A model generated the notes under the pieces. It was not told where the DNA came from and made no database searches. It saw nothing but the letters and a program-made list of their open reading frames with translations. A stretch of DNA of 64,000 nt from positions 2,666,001-2,730,000 of the forward strand of contig NZ_CP038498.1 of assembly GCF_012427845.1 (NCBI RefSeq), in the 5' to 3' direction. The position numbers and the translations under genes are program-made. This document shows, piece by piece, positions 55,314-63,371 of this stretch (the first letter of the stretch is position 1; every line of letters begins with the position of its first letter). Source of the stretch: Pectobacterium punjabense (GTDB taxonomy: Bacteria; Pseudomonadota; Gammaproteobacteria; Enterobacterales; Enterobacteriaceae).

Positions 55314-56426
55314 TTAATCCGCGCTGACCGGATAAATCGCGCCTAACACCGTTTCCTGACTCGCTCCCGTGACGGACGGCAGATTGCCCGGCAGCCCTGA
55401 TAGCGTGCGTGACGCCAGCCAGGCAAATGCCAGCGCTTCCATATCATCGCCGCTCACACCACATTCATCCGTGGTGCTGACTTCGATGCCCGGCAGCAGA
55501 GCCGAGAGACGCATCATGATGAGCGGGTTACGCGCACCGCCGCCACAAACCAACAAACGCTCACATCCACCAACCAATAGCACCTGTTCAGCAATGCTCA
55601 TGGCTGTCAATTCGACCAGCGTCGCCTGAACATCCTGCGGCGCAATCGGCGGCAAACCAGCCAGCATTCTTTCCAGCCAGCCCAGATTGAAATACTCACG
55701 TCCGGTGCTTTTCGGTGCCCGTAACGCAAAATAAGGATCGGTCAACATCCGACGTAGCAATAGCGGATTCACCTGCCCGCTTACCGCCCACACTGCGTCT
55801 TTATCATACGGTTGTGCGCAATGCCGCCAGATCCAGGCATCCAGCAGCATATTCCCCGGCCCGGTATCGTAACCGCGCACGGGCGCACCTGGCACCAGCA
55901 GTGACAGATTGGCGATCCCGCCGATATTGAGCACAATACGACGTTCGACAGGATGCAGTAACAACGCATGATGGAATGACGGCACCAGCGGGGCACCTTG
56001 TCCGCCATAAGCTAAATCACGGCGACGAAAATCACCCACAGTGGTAATGCCAGTTAATGCGGCAACGCGGTTATTATCGCCGATCTGTAACGTACACGGT
56101 GCATCTCCCGTAGGCTCGTGCCAGACCGTCTGCCCATGGCAGCCAATTGCGGTAATATCCTGTGCCCCCAACGCGGTCTCTTTAAGCAGTGTCAGTACAG
56201 CTTCGGCAAACAAAATACCTAAACGTGTATCCAACTGCCCCAGCGCTGACAGCGTCACAGCCTGCCCCTGACACATCCCAAGGATGGCCATTTTAATATC
56301 CTGCGGTATCGGATGACAGTAGCTCGCCTGCTGTGCAACCGTATGCTCATCAATCGCGGCTAGCACAACATCGACGCCATCAAGACTGGTGCCGGACATC
56401 ACGCCAATATATCTGCCTGACCTCAT
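55314..56426 (-). CDS. anmK: Anhydro-N-acetylmuramic acid kinase
   Basis: A 370-residue sugar kinase (E. coli 369) that recycles anhydro-MurNAc from cell wall turnover. The N-terminus [22 protein letters not shown], the [14 protein letters not shown] segment, [13 protein letters not shown] and [16 protein letters not shown], and [17 protein letters not shown] are diagnostic. Its stop is 97 bases ahead of the mliC start (same strand), and its promoter lies in the slyB-anmK intergenic region. Confidence 0.96.
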   Translation of the reverse strand: MRSGRYIGVMSGTSLDGVDVVLAAIDEHTVAQQASYCHPIPQDIKMAILGMCQGQAVTLSALGQLDTRLGILFAEAVLTLLKETALGAQDITAIGCHGQTVWHEPTGDAPCTLQIGDNNRVAALTGITTVGDFRRRDLAYGGQGAPLVPSFHHALLLHPVERRIVLNIGGIANLSLLVPGAPVRGYDTGPGNMLLDAWIWRHCAQPYDKDAVWAVSGQVNPLLLRRMLTDPYFALRAPKSTGREYFNLGWLERMLAGLPPIAPQDVQATLVELTAMSIAEQVLLVGGCERLLVCGGGARNPLIMMRLSALLPGIEVSTTDECGVSGDDMEALAFAWLASRTLSGLPGNLPSVTGASQETVLGAIYPVSAD

Positions 56427-56774
56427 TATATAGCCTTTTCCCTATGGGATAAAAAGAGAACACCGATAACAACCGTTACGCTGAGAATAAAAATAGCACG
56501 TTAACACGCTGAATTATTAAAATTTTTACATTTTTGCCACACGGGTTAGGTTTTAACCAAAAAGGCGTTTTTGATAATATTTGCTACAAAAAAAGTCATG
56601 TATTGTGCTATTTACTTCTCTGTTTAGCCGCAATTTAAGCGCACTATTATAATCTGAAAAAAAGAGTAAAAAGAGTGGCATGCTACACTGAGCCAGACCA
56701 TAATTTATTGGTATAACACTGCGTTGGCCGAGGCTGAGCCAGCCCGACATATTCGCTATTAAGGAGTTTTTATT
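56427..56774. other. Divergent anmK/slyB intergenic region
   Basis: A 348-bp region with the promoters of anmK (minus) and slyB (plus). 56530-56690 is AT-rich. I looked for a PhoP box (GGTTTA-N5-GGTTTA), because slyB is PhoP-controlled in several enterobacteria, and found no convincing copy. AAGGAG precedes the slyB ATG. Confidence 0.5.
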
Positions 56775-57242
56775 ATGATGAAGCGTTTGCTTGTGGTTAC
56801 CCTTGCTGGTATCACGCTCGCTGGTTGTGCTAATACCAGTACGCTTTCCGGTGATGTATACAGCGCATCCGAAGCTAAACAGGTGCAGACCGTTACCTAT
56901 GGCACCATCGTTTCTATGCGTCCGGTTCAGATTCAGGCTGGGGAAGATTCTAACGTTATCGGCGCACTGGGCGGTGCGGTTCTGGGTGGTTTCCTGGGCA
57001 ACACTATCGGTGGCGGTTCCGGCCGTAGTCTGGCAACGGCCGCTGGCGCAGTAGCAGGTGGTGTAGCAGGTCAAAGCGCGACAGGTGCACTGAACCGTAC
57101 ACAGGGCGTAGAGCTGGAAATCCGTCGTGATGACGGCAGTACCATTATGGTGGTACAGAAACAGGGTGATACGAAATTCAGCAAGGGTCAACGTGTTGCC
57201 ATGGCGAGCAATGGCCGTAACATCACCGTTTCTCCACGCTAA
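56775..57242 (+). CDS. slyB: SlyB outer-membrane lipoprotein
   Basis: A 155-residue lipoprotein, the same length as E. coli SlyB. The lipobox is TLAGC (Cys18 region), and a glycine-zipper segment follows (VIGALGGAVLGGFLGNTIGGGSGRSLATAAGAVAGGVAGQSATG). ATG 56775 follows AAGGAG at nine bases. SlyB is part of the PhoPQ-linked envelope stress response in E. coli and Salmonella. It is convergent with slyA, as in E. coli. The next 35 bases form a long hairpin. Confidence 0.96.
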   Translation: MMKRLLVVTLAGITLAGCANTSTLSGDVYSASEAKQVQTVTYGTIVSMRPVQIQAGEDSNVIGALGGAVLGGFLGNTIGGGSGRSLATAAGAVAGGVAGQSATGALNRTQGVELEIRRDDGSTIMVVQKQGDTKFSKGQRVAMASNGRNITVSPR

Positions 57243-57248
57243 CGTTGT

Positions 57249-57281
57249 GTGACGATCGCTGCTCTGCGCGGCGATCGTCAC
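57249..57281 (+). terminator. Hairpin after slyB
   Basis: GTGACGATCGC (57249-57259) and GCGATCGTCAC (57271-57281) form a perfect 11-bp stem. No T-tract follows, so it may mainly protect the mRNA end. Confidence 0.62.
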
Positions 57282-57373
57282 AACGAATAATCAACTCCCG
57301 GAATAAATAACCAATAACGAGTATCGGTAATATCGCCGGGATTTCATTCTCCCTCTGCGTAACCCGAATTTAG

Positions 57374-57811
57374 CTACACTTGATGTTCATGCAATGCCAA
57401 TATATTTTTTTCAAGACGCGAAACCAACAGCGCTAATTCATCAACCTGCTCTGGCGTAATTCCAAATAACACCTCACTTCGTGTATGACTAATTACACCA
57501 TTGACTGCCTGTATTATTGGTTCCGCTGATTCAGTCAGCATAATACGTTTTGCCCGGCGATCGTGAGCACAAACGTGACGAGTGATTAACCCCTTCTCCT
57601 CAAGCTGATCCAGTGTTCGAACTAATGAGGGTTGCTCAATACCAATTGCTTTGGCCAATTGAATCTGCGACTGGCCGGGGGGTAAGTGGTATATGTTATG
57701 CAACGTGACCCAATGCGTTTGAGTCAGCTCAAGTGGTTTTAATCGGTGATCGACCAGCGCACGCCACACGCGCACCAGACGAGCTAAATCAGATCCTAAT
57801 GGCAATTCCAT
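57374..57811 (-). CDS. slyA: SlyA/Hor-type MarR-family regulator
   Basis: A 145-residue MarR-fold regulator (E. coli SlyA 144). The winged helix-turn-helix is [45 protein letters not shown]. It starts at ATG 57811 ([21 protein letters not shown]) after GGAGAGGTG; the GTG just upstream is less likely. In Pectobacterium the same family (Hor) controls exoenzymes and carbapenem antibiotic production, so this is a plausible virulence regulator, but this is from family knowledge. It is convergent with slyB. Confidence 0.94.
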   Translation of the reverse strand: MELPLGSDLARLVRVWRALVDHRLKPLELTQTHWVTLHNIYHLPPGQSQIQLAKAIGIEQPSLVRTLDQLEEKGLITRHVCAHDRRAKRIMLTESAEPIIQAVNGVISHTRSEVLFGITPEQVDELALLVSRLEKNILALHEHQV

Positions 57812-58042
57812 CACCTCTCCTTATTGTTAGCACGCTAAGTTATATCCCTGGATTGCAATCAATTCTGATTTATAAGAATAAAAAACGATATTACTATCGT
57901 AAAAAAATAGAACCTTTCCTGAACATGATTCTATCAAATAAAAGTCTTTTAAAAATGATCTTTGGCTTATTTTATTCAATCGAACGCTCCTGCGTTGCTT
58001 AAACAAAATTTCACGTAAATAGATCGTCTAAGACAAAATGAC

Positions 58043-58282
58043 TTAAAACAACGATGGCTGATGGGATTCTGCTGGTGTATCGGTTTTCTCTGAACGCTGT
58101 GACCGTTTCATTCTTTGCCGACACAAACGCAGTACATCCTGTTTCTGAGCATCACTCATTTGGCCCCAGCTAAAGCGTTCGTTACGACTGCGAAAGCAAC
58201 CGCGACAATATCCGCCATCACCCGCCTGACAAATACCACGGCATGGATTAGGGACAACAAAGAGTTCAAGTTGCTCTGGCAC
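58043..58282 (-). CDS. ydhL: YdhL, DUF1289 small cysteine-rich protein
   Basis: A 79-residue protein, the same length as E. coli YdhL. It has NPCRGICQAGDGGYCRGCFRSRNERFSWGQMSDAQKQDVLRLCRQR, the DUF1289 four-Cys pattern that may bind a metal, and ends in QPSLF as in E. coli. The start is inferred to be GTG 58282 (VPEQLELF against MAEQLEFF). GGGAGG lies only one base before it, unusually close. A longer reading upstream to 58354 lacks conservation. Function is unknown. In E. coli nemR and nemA lie between this gene and gloA; they are missing here. Confidence 0.88.
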   Translation of the reverse strand: MPEQLELFVVPNPCRGICQAGDGGYCRGCFRSRNERFSWGQMSDAQKQDVLRLCRQRMKRSQRSEKTDTPAESHQPSLF

Positions 58283-58583
58283 ACCACCTCCCGCTACAAC
58301 TCTATTTATTGAAGCCCTGTTCTTTACTGCTGGCAAGCCCAAACAGACCGTCACAATGAAAATAATTAGATAACCATTGTAATCACTGACGATTTTTTTA
58401 TGCGTCAGGCGGCCTAAAATCCCCTGACTACGCCATTACCCCCCTCCTGTTGGTACGTTTTAACACAAACCTCACCATAGTGTCGCATTTAGTGTCGCAT
58501 TTTTAGCACCATCCCAACAGCTTGGACTCACCAGAGCCACAACGCTATACTTCCCTTTTGTTGCACTTTTTAACGAGGGCATT
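58283..58583. other. Divergent ydhL/gloA intergenic region with 12-bp duplication
   Basis: A 301-bp region holding both promoters. It contains a perfect tandem duplication of TAGTGTCGCATT at 58478-58489 and 58490-58501, about 83-106 bases before the gloA start. This may mark a regulator-binding site or a slippage event. Confidence 0.5.
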
Positions 58584-58991
58584 ATGCGTTTACTTCATAC
58601 CATGCTACGTGTTGGCGATTTACAACGTTCTATCGATTTCTATACCCAGATTCTGGGAATGCGCGTACTCCGCACCAGCGAGAATACCGAATACAAATAC
58701 ACACTGGCTTTCGTCGGTTATACCGAAGAGAGCGAGGGTGCAGTTATCGAGCTGACCTACAACTGGGGCGTCGACAGCTACGATCTGGGCAACGCCTATG
58801 GCCATATCGCGTTGGGCGTTGACGATGTTGCCGCAACCTGTGAGCGTATCCGTAAAGCTGGCGGTAATGTGACGCGTGAAGCGGGTCCGGTCAAAGGCGG
58901 TACGACCGTTATCGCATTCATCGAAGATCCAGACGGTTATAAAATCGAATTGATCGAAAACGCCCATGCTGGCAACGGCATCGGTCACTAA
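58584..58991 (+). CDS. gloA: Glyoxalase I
   Basis: A 135-residue enzyme, the same length as E. coli GloA, that makes S-lactoylglutathione from methylglyoxal and glutathione. Metal ligands by E. coli numbering are visible: His5 (RLLHTMLRV), Glu56 (VIELTYNWG), His74 ([10 protein letters not shown]) and Glu122 (KIELIE). The start [20 protein letters not shown] matches the family. A terminator-like hairpin follows (59005-59035), and rnt starts 146 bases downstream on the same strand. Confidence 0.97.
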   Translation: MRLLHTMLRVGDLQRSIDFYTQILGMRVLRTSENTEYKYTLAFVGYTEESEGAVIELTYNWGVDSYDLGNAYGHIALGVDDVAATCERIRKAGGNVTREAGPVKGGTTVIAFIEDPDGYKIELIENAHAGNGIGH

Positions 58992-59004
58992 TACTCCGCA
59001 TTCT

Positions 59005-59035
59005 ACAGGTGCTGCATCGGCACCTGTTCTCCCCC
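59005..59035 (+). terminator. Terminator after gloA
   Basis: ACAGGTGC (59005-59012) and GCACCTGT (59020-59027) form a perfect 8-bp stem around TGCATCG, followed by TCTCCCCCTTCTTC. Confidence 0.7.
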
Positions 59036-59137
59036 TTCTTCTGCTACCGCCACCGGTTGAAAGGTAACGGGCATGCTGCATCTCCGGCCAAAATTTGCCA
59101 TAATGCGCGCTGCGTTTTGCTGACAATTAAGAGACAA

Positions 59138-59809
59138 ATGGCTGATAAAAGTGATCTGAACGCCCTGAGCGGCCGTTTTCGTGGGTTTTATCCAGTAGTG
59201 ATTGATGTTGAGACTGCCGGATTTAATGCGAAAACTGATGCCTTGCTGGAAGTCGCAGCAGTAACATTAAAAATGGATCAAGACGGTTGGTTACAGCCAG
59301 ATGAAACGCTACATTTTCACATTGAGCCATTCGAAGGCGCGATTCTGGAACCTGCGGCACTGGCGTTCAACGGCATTGACCCCACCAACCCGCTACGTGG
59401 TGCGGTGAGCGAATACGATGCGCTGCACGAAATTTTCAAAGTCGTGCGTAAAGGGATTAAAGATCAGGGCTGTAACCGTGCGATTATCGTGGCACATAAT
59501 GCCACCTTCGATCACAGCTTTATGGCAGCGGCAGCGGATCGTTGTAGCCTGAAACGTAACCCGTTCCATCCTTTCGCCACATTCGATACCGCCGCCCTTA
59601 GCGGACTGGTTTTAGGCCAAACGGTTCTGGCTAAAGCCTGTATTACCGCTGGCATTGCGTTTGATTCCAGCCAGGCGCACTCCGCGCTGTATGACACCAA
59701 TCAGACCGCGTTATTGTTCTGTGAGTTGGTTAACCGCTGGAAACGTCTGGGAGGATGGCCGCTTGCGCTGGAAGAAAGCTCTCTCGAAGATACATCAGCC
59801 GAAGACTAA
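59138..59809 (+). CDS. rnt: Ribonuclease T
   Basis: A 223-residue DEDDh exoribonuclease that trims tRNA 3' ends and stable RNAs. The acidic residues are in [23 protein letters not shown] (D, E), [10 protein letters not shown] (D) and [14 protein letters not shown] (H, D). I chose [19 protein letters not shown] (59138), the conserved start, over a longer reading from 59009. In E. coli lhr lies between rnt and grxD; here there is only a short convergent gap with a hairpin. Confidence 0.96.
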   Translation: MADKSDLNALSGRFRGFYPVVIDVETAGFNAKTDALLEVAAVTLKMDQDGWLQPDETLHFHIEPFEGAILEPAALAFNGIDPTNPLRGAVSEYDALHEIFKVVRKGIKDQGCNRAIIVAHNATFDHSFMAAAADRCSLKRNPFHPFATFDTAALSGLVLGQTVLAKACITAGIAFDSSQAHSALYDTNQTALLFCELVNRWKRLGGWPLALEESSLEDTSAED

Positions 59810-59827
59810 GAAAACGCGAAAGCTAAT

Positions 59828-59856
59828 CGTAAAAAAACGGGTGCCATAGCACCCGC
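59828..59856 (-). terminator. Terminator of grxD
   Basis: On the minus strand CGGGTGC (59855-59849) and GCACCCG (59844-59838) form a 7-bp stem around TATG, followed by TTTTTTTACG. It lies 61 bases past the grxD stop and may also stop rnt transcripts in the other direction. Confidence 0.82.
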
Positions 59857-59916
59857 TGGGAATATTCACGCTCGCATCATAACCGTACTGAGATTGTTAT
59901 TGCGTGTGGTGCAACA

Positions 59917-60267
59917 TTACTCCTGATCGGCCTGCTGCGCTTTGTATTTATCAGCCGTTTCTTTGATCAGCTGTTGCAGTTCGCCACGCTGAAACATTTC
60001 AACCACGATATCACAACCGCCAACCAGTTCCCCATCCACCCACAGCTGTGGGAATGTCGGCCAGTTCGCGTATTTCGGCAGTTCAGCTCGAATATCCGGG
60101 TTCTGTAAAATATCAACATAAGCAAAACGTTCGCCACATGAAGACAATGCCTGGACGGTCTGTGCAGAAAAACCGCAGCTTGGCAATTTTGGGGAACCTT
60201 TCATGTACAGCAGAATCGGGTTTTCAGCAATTTGGCGCTGAATTTTTTCAATTGTCGGTGTCGTCAT
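59917..60267 (-). CDS. grxD: Monothiol glutaredoxin 4 (GrxD)
   Basis: A 116-residue glutaredoxin (E. coli 115) with the monothiol CGFS motif (LPSCGFSAQTVQAL), which binds a bridging [2Fe-2S] cluster with glutathione. YANWPTFPQLWVDGELVGGCDIVVEMFQRGELQQLI follows. It works in Fe-S cluster carriage. Divergent from mepH across 339 bp. The gene upstream in E. coli (lhr side) is missing here. Confidence 0.96.
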   Translation of the reverse strand: MTTPTIEKIQRQIAENPILLYMKGSPKLPSCGFSAQTVQALSSCGERFAYVDILQNPDIRAELPKYANWPTFPQLWVDGELVGGCDIVVEMFQRGELQQLIKETADKYKAQQADQE

Positions 60268-60606
60268 CTTCTTGCTTCCTTAAACCTATAGGATGGCTAA
60301 CGTCCAAAACGCTAGCCATGAGTCGCCGTCAAAGTGTTACGACAGCGACATTGACTCAATGATATTGTACCGATGCCAATAGCCACAAAAAAACGCCATT
60401 TTTTGTAGGGTTATTTTTCTACTGATTATTCATCATTGATGAAATCAACGCCAGAAAACGCTGATAAATCAGACGAAAAAACAACTATTAACGTTTTTTC
60501 ACTATTCTGTATGAATAAAGCGGCCATGCCCACTTTTTTATGACGCCGTTTTCAGGAATACTGTGCGGATTGAGCGAGTTAAGGATTATGTTCGGTCACT
60601 TTTATT
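60268..60606. other. Divergent grxD/mepH intergenic region
   Basis: A 339-bp region holding both promoters. The middle (60380-60560) is AT-rich with several A/T runs. I see no gene and no clear operator; no ribosome-binding site of note is visible within 12 bases before the mepH ATG (60607). Confidence 0.45.
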
Positions 60607-61458
60607 ATGCGCTTATTTATTACTCTTTTTATATTATTTTTCAGTAACCTATCCCTGAACGTCGTTCAGGCTGCGCCGCATACCCCGCATTCTACGCCGA
60701 AGAAAAGCGCCGTTGAAGAAACGAATAAGAAAAGCCGTCAAACAAAGGGTAATGCTAAGTCACCAGCGCCAATCAAAAGCAAAAAGCCAGAACCTGCCAC
60801 CGTCAGCAATAAATCCAAACCCCGTACGGCTAACAAACCGGTAGAAAAGAAGCCATCCCGGACGCAAAGCAGCACACCTGCGCTAGTGAAAAAAAACCTT
60901 AAAAAGCTGAAGCCTGAAGACGACAGGCAGACCATTGCACAGGCCAGAGTCAAAACCGGGCTGAAGAAGACAGCACTCAAAGGAAAAGTGGATAAAAATC
61001 CAGCGCCCACAGAAAAGGGCATGACACTGAGCGCAGCGCATAAAAAACGCTATCAACACGCCAAAACGACCGCAATGAATAAACTGATGAGCCAGATCGG
61101 TAAACCTTACCACTGGGGCGGATCGTCTCCTTTTACTGGTTTCGACTGTAGCGGGCTGGTCTATTACGCCTATAAAGACGTCGTTAAGATCCAAATCCCT
61201 CGTACCGCGAACGAAATGTACCATCTGCGTGATGCCGCGCCGATTAAAAAGAGTGAGCTGGAAAGTGGCGACCTGGTCTTTTTCCGCATCAACAATCGTG
61301 GGGCTGCCGATCACGTCGGGGTGTATCTGGGGGAAGGCAAATTTATCCAGTCACCGCGTACAGGTTCAGATATTCGTATCAGCAAGCTAAGTGAAGATTA
61401 TTGGCAGGAGCACTATGTTGGGGCGCGTCGCGTGGTGACGCCACAGACCATTCGTTAA
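60607..61458 (+). CDS. mepH: MepH (YdhO), NlpC/P60 murein endopeptidase
   Basis: A 283-residue secreted cell-wall hydrolase (E. coli MepH 271). A signal peptide (MRLFITLFILFFSNLSLNVVQAA) precedes a long Lys/Pro/Ser-rich linker (about residues 25-150) and a C-terminal NlpC/P60 domain. The catalytic Cys is in GFDCSGLVYYAY, and the His is in GAADHVGVYLGEGKF. It cuts D-Ala-mDAP crosslinks to allow wall growth. The linker is longer and more basic than usual. In E. coli sodB follows; it is absent here, and a hairpin then ynhF follow instead. Confidence 0.94.
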   Translation: MRLFITLFILFFSNLSLNVVQAAPHTPHSTPKKSAVEETNKKSRQTKGNAKSPAPIKSKKPEPATVSNKSKPRTANKPVEKKPSRTQSSTPALVKKNLKKLKPEDDRQTIAQARVKTGLKKTALKGKVDKNPAPTEKGMTLSAAHKKRYQHAKTTAMNKLMSQIGKPYHWGGSSPFTGFDCSGLVYYAYKDVVKIQIPRTANEMYHLRDAAPIKKSELESGDLVFFRINNRGAADHVGVYLGEGKFIQSPRTGSDIRISKLSEDYWQEHYVGARRVVTPQTIR

Positions 61459-61481
61459 GCGATAGCACGCCGAACAGAAGC

Positions 61482-61521
61482 GTATTCAGACACGTTTTGT
61501 GCAATAAACCTGTCTGAATAC
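61482..61521. terminator. Long-stem hairpin between mepH and ynhF
   Basis: GTATTCAGACA (61482-61492) and TGTCTGAATAC (61511-61521) pair perfectly over 11 bp around an 18-base loop. It sits between two convergent genes and can end or protect both transcripts. Confidence 0.62.
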
Positions 61522-61547
61522 CTAACCTGCGCAAAAAGCACTGAAGG

Positions 61548-61637
61548 TTAGTTCAACACCGCAATGAAACTAAACGCGATGATCACAGCCAACGAGCCAA
61601 CCGTTGTCAGCAAAGACATCTTCAGATCTGTATCCAT
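61548..61637 (-). CDS. ynhF: YnhF, 29-residue membrane peptide
   Basis: A 29-residue gene on the minus strand, easily missed for its size. The product is one hydrophobic membrane helix that begins MDTDLKMSLLTTVG and ends in AFSFIAVLN, very like E. coli YnhF (MSTDLKFSLVTT...), also 29 residues. TAAGGAG lies six bases before the ATG. It lies beside purR, as in E. coli, where the position is between ydhP and purR. YnhF is a small inner-membrane protein of unknown function in E. coli. Confidence 0.9.
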   Translation of the reverse strand: MDTDLKMSLLTTVGSLAVIIAFSFIAVLN

Positions 61638-62029
61638 AAACCACTCCTTATTAGCAAACAAATTTCATCTGAAACTTCATCTGAAAAAAAAGACACCATC
61701 ATTCACAGCCGAACCCACGTAGACAGTTAAAGCTACAAATAATAGGGTTATTACGATTCTTTCATAATTCTAGCGAAAAATCTCCGACGGATGCATCACT
61801 AATAGTATAAATTAGCCCTTTCACTTTCATGATAAATCGGACACAATCCGCTGTTTATGAAAGCGCTGCGTGCCAGTCGAAAAACGTCAAGCCAGATCCC
61901 TTCGGTATAACATTCGGCATTCTCCTTCTGAAATCCTGTTTTTTAGCTTAGAAGAAGAACTTTAAACGTAGGCAAACGATTAACAATATACTTACGTCTG
62001 TAACAGGTAAGTTCAGGAGTCATTTTTAG
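61638..62029. other. ynhF-purR intergenic region
   Basis: A 392-bp region. It has the ynhF promoter (minus strand) and the purR promoter, with a PurR-box-like site at 61970-61984 (next entry). No other gene is seen, and the sequence 61660-61860 is AT-rich. Confidence 0.5.
61970..61984 (+). promoter_or_regulatory. PurR operator upstream of purR
   Basis: AGGCAAACGATTAAC fits the PUR box pattern (ACGCAAACG-TTTGCGT type). It lies 46-60 bases before the purR ATG, so it would place purR under its own control as in E. coli. Confidence 0.75.
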
Positions 62030-63055
62030 ATGGCAACGATTAAAGATGTGGCAAAACGTGCTGGCGTTTCCACCACAACCGTATCGCACGTGATCAATAA
62101 AACACGTTTCGTCGCCGAAGAGACTAAGGCAGCCGTCAGGGCAGCAATCAAGGAATTGCACTATTCGCCTAGCGCCGTCGCCCGCAGCCTCAAAGTTAAT
62201 CACACCAAATCTATCGGCTTGCTGGCTACATCCAGCGAAGCGCCCTATTTCGCCGAGATCATTGAAGCGGTCGAAAACAGCTGTTATGCCAAAGGCTACA
62301 CGCTGGTACTGTGTAATTCTCATAACGATATCGGCAAACAACGCGCTTATCTCTCGATGCTGGCGCAAAAACGCGTCGACGGTCTGCTTGTGATGTGTGC
62401 CGAGTACCCGCCAGAGTTATTGGGCATGCTGGAAGATTATCGCAGCATTCCCATGGTCGTCATGGACTGGGGCCAAATGCACAGCGATTTCACCGATACC
62501 ATCATCGATAACGCCTTTGAGGGCGGCTATATGGCAGGCCGCTATCTGATTGAACGCGGCCATCGGGATATTGGTGCCATCCCCGGAATACAAGAGCGCA
62601 ACACGGGTAACGGGCGCTACCTTGGCTTTTTAAAAGCCTTAAAAGAAGCCGACATTACCGTACGCGACGAATGGGTCGTGCGGGGCGATTTCGAACCGGA
62701 ATCCGGCTACAAAGCCATGCATCAGATCCTCGCACAGAAACAGCGGCCAACGGCCGTATTCTGCGGCGGCGATATCATGGCAATGGGTGCTATTTGTGCG
62801 GCTGACGAACTGGGTTTGCGCGTGCCACAGGATATTTCGGTGATCGGTTATGACAACGTGCGCCACGCGCGTTTCTTTACGCCTGCGCTGACCACCATCC
62901 ACCAGCCAAAGGAGCGTCTGGGACAGTCCGCTTTCGCGATGCTGCTGGATCGCATTACCAGTAAGCGGGAAGATGCACACGTCATTGAAGTGCACCCAAC
63001 GCTGATTGAACGTCGCTCAGTTGCCGACGGCCCGTTCCTCGATTACCGCCGCTAA
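62030..63055 (+). CDS. purR: Purine repressor PurR
   Basis: A 341-residue LacI-family repressor, the same length as E. coli Pur[65 protein letters not shown] is the DNA-binding and hinge region, including the hinge Leu (ARSLKV). The corepressor domain has [40 protein letters not shown], and [33 protein letters not shown]. It binds hypoxanthine or guanine and shuts down purine synthesis genes. AGGAG lies upstream. Confidence 0.97.
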   Translation: MATIKDVAKRAGVSTTTVSHVINKTRFVAEETKAAVRAAIKELHYSPSAVARSLKVNHTKSIGLLATSSEAPYFAEIIEAVENSCYAKGYTLVLCNSHNDIGKQRAYLSMLAQKRVDGLLVMCAEYPPELLGMLEDYRSIPMVVMDWGQMHSDFTDTIIDNAFEGGYMAGRYLIERGHRDIGAIPGIQERNTGNGRYLGFLKALKEADITVRDEWVVRGDFEPESGYKAMHQILAQKQRPTAVFCGGDIMAMGAICAADELGLRVPQDISVIGYDNVRHARFFTPALTTIHQPKERLGQSAFAMLLDRITSKREDAHVIEVHPTLIERRSVADGPFLDYRR

Positions 63056-63371
63056 CCTCGGCGACTCAACATAGACCGATTTTTCTTATTCCCACCCGCT
63101 TTCCTTGTCTGCTTCAGCCAATTTCCTTGTGTGCTGGCTGAAGCAGATTTAAACTGAAAACTGCGTTTCACTTTCACTGATAAAACCCAGAATAGCGATA
63201 GCCGCACGTAAGCGGATACGCGTTCTTCTTGCCTATAAGCGCATTAACTACCTGCTTATTAGCGCATTTCTTCTTCCTTTTTCTCTGGTGACAGCTGGTA
63301 CATCATCTGCGGTAAGTGCTGTCCAGGTATGTTTTTCCATACTTTCACACGTGAAAAATTTAGGAGACATG
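63056..63371 (+). other. Long leader region of cfa
   Basis: A 316-bp region before cfa. In E. coli cfa has a long 5' leader with a sigma S-type promoter near the gene and a sRNA-binding site. Here I see repeated AGCGCATTA text (63238-63270) and a TAGGAG ribosome-binding site at 63361-63366. A promoter could not be fixed by eye. The intermediate genes ydhB and ydhC found between purR and cfa in E. coli are absent. Confidence 0.45.

Noticed and set aside
56500..56774. PhoP box before slyB
   Set aside because: I looked for GGTTTA-N5-GGTTTA and found only AT-rich text and a partial GGTTA-like stretch; not enough to claim a site.
56553..57281. 242-codon minus-strand open reading frame over slyB
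   Set aside because: It covers the slyB gene on the opposite strand; slyB matches the known lipoprotein in length and lipobox.
61459..61547. sodB between mepH and ynhF
   Set aside because: The interval is 89 bases and has only a hairpin; no room for the gene.
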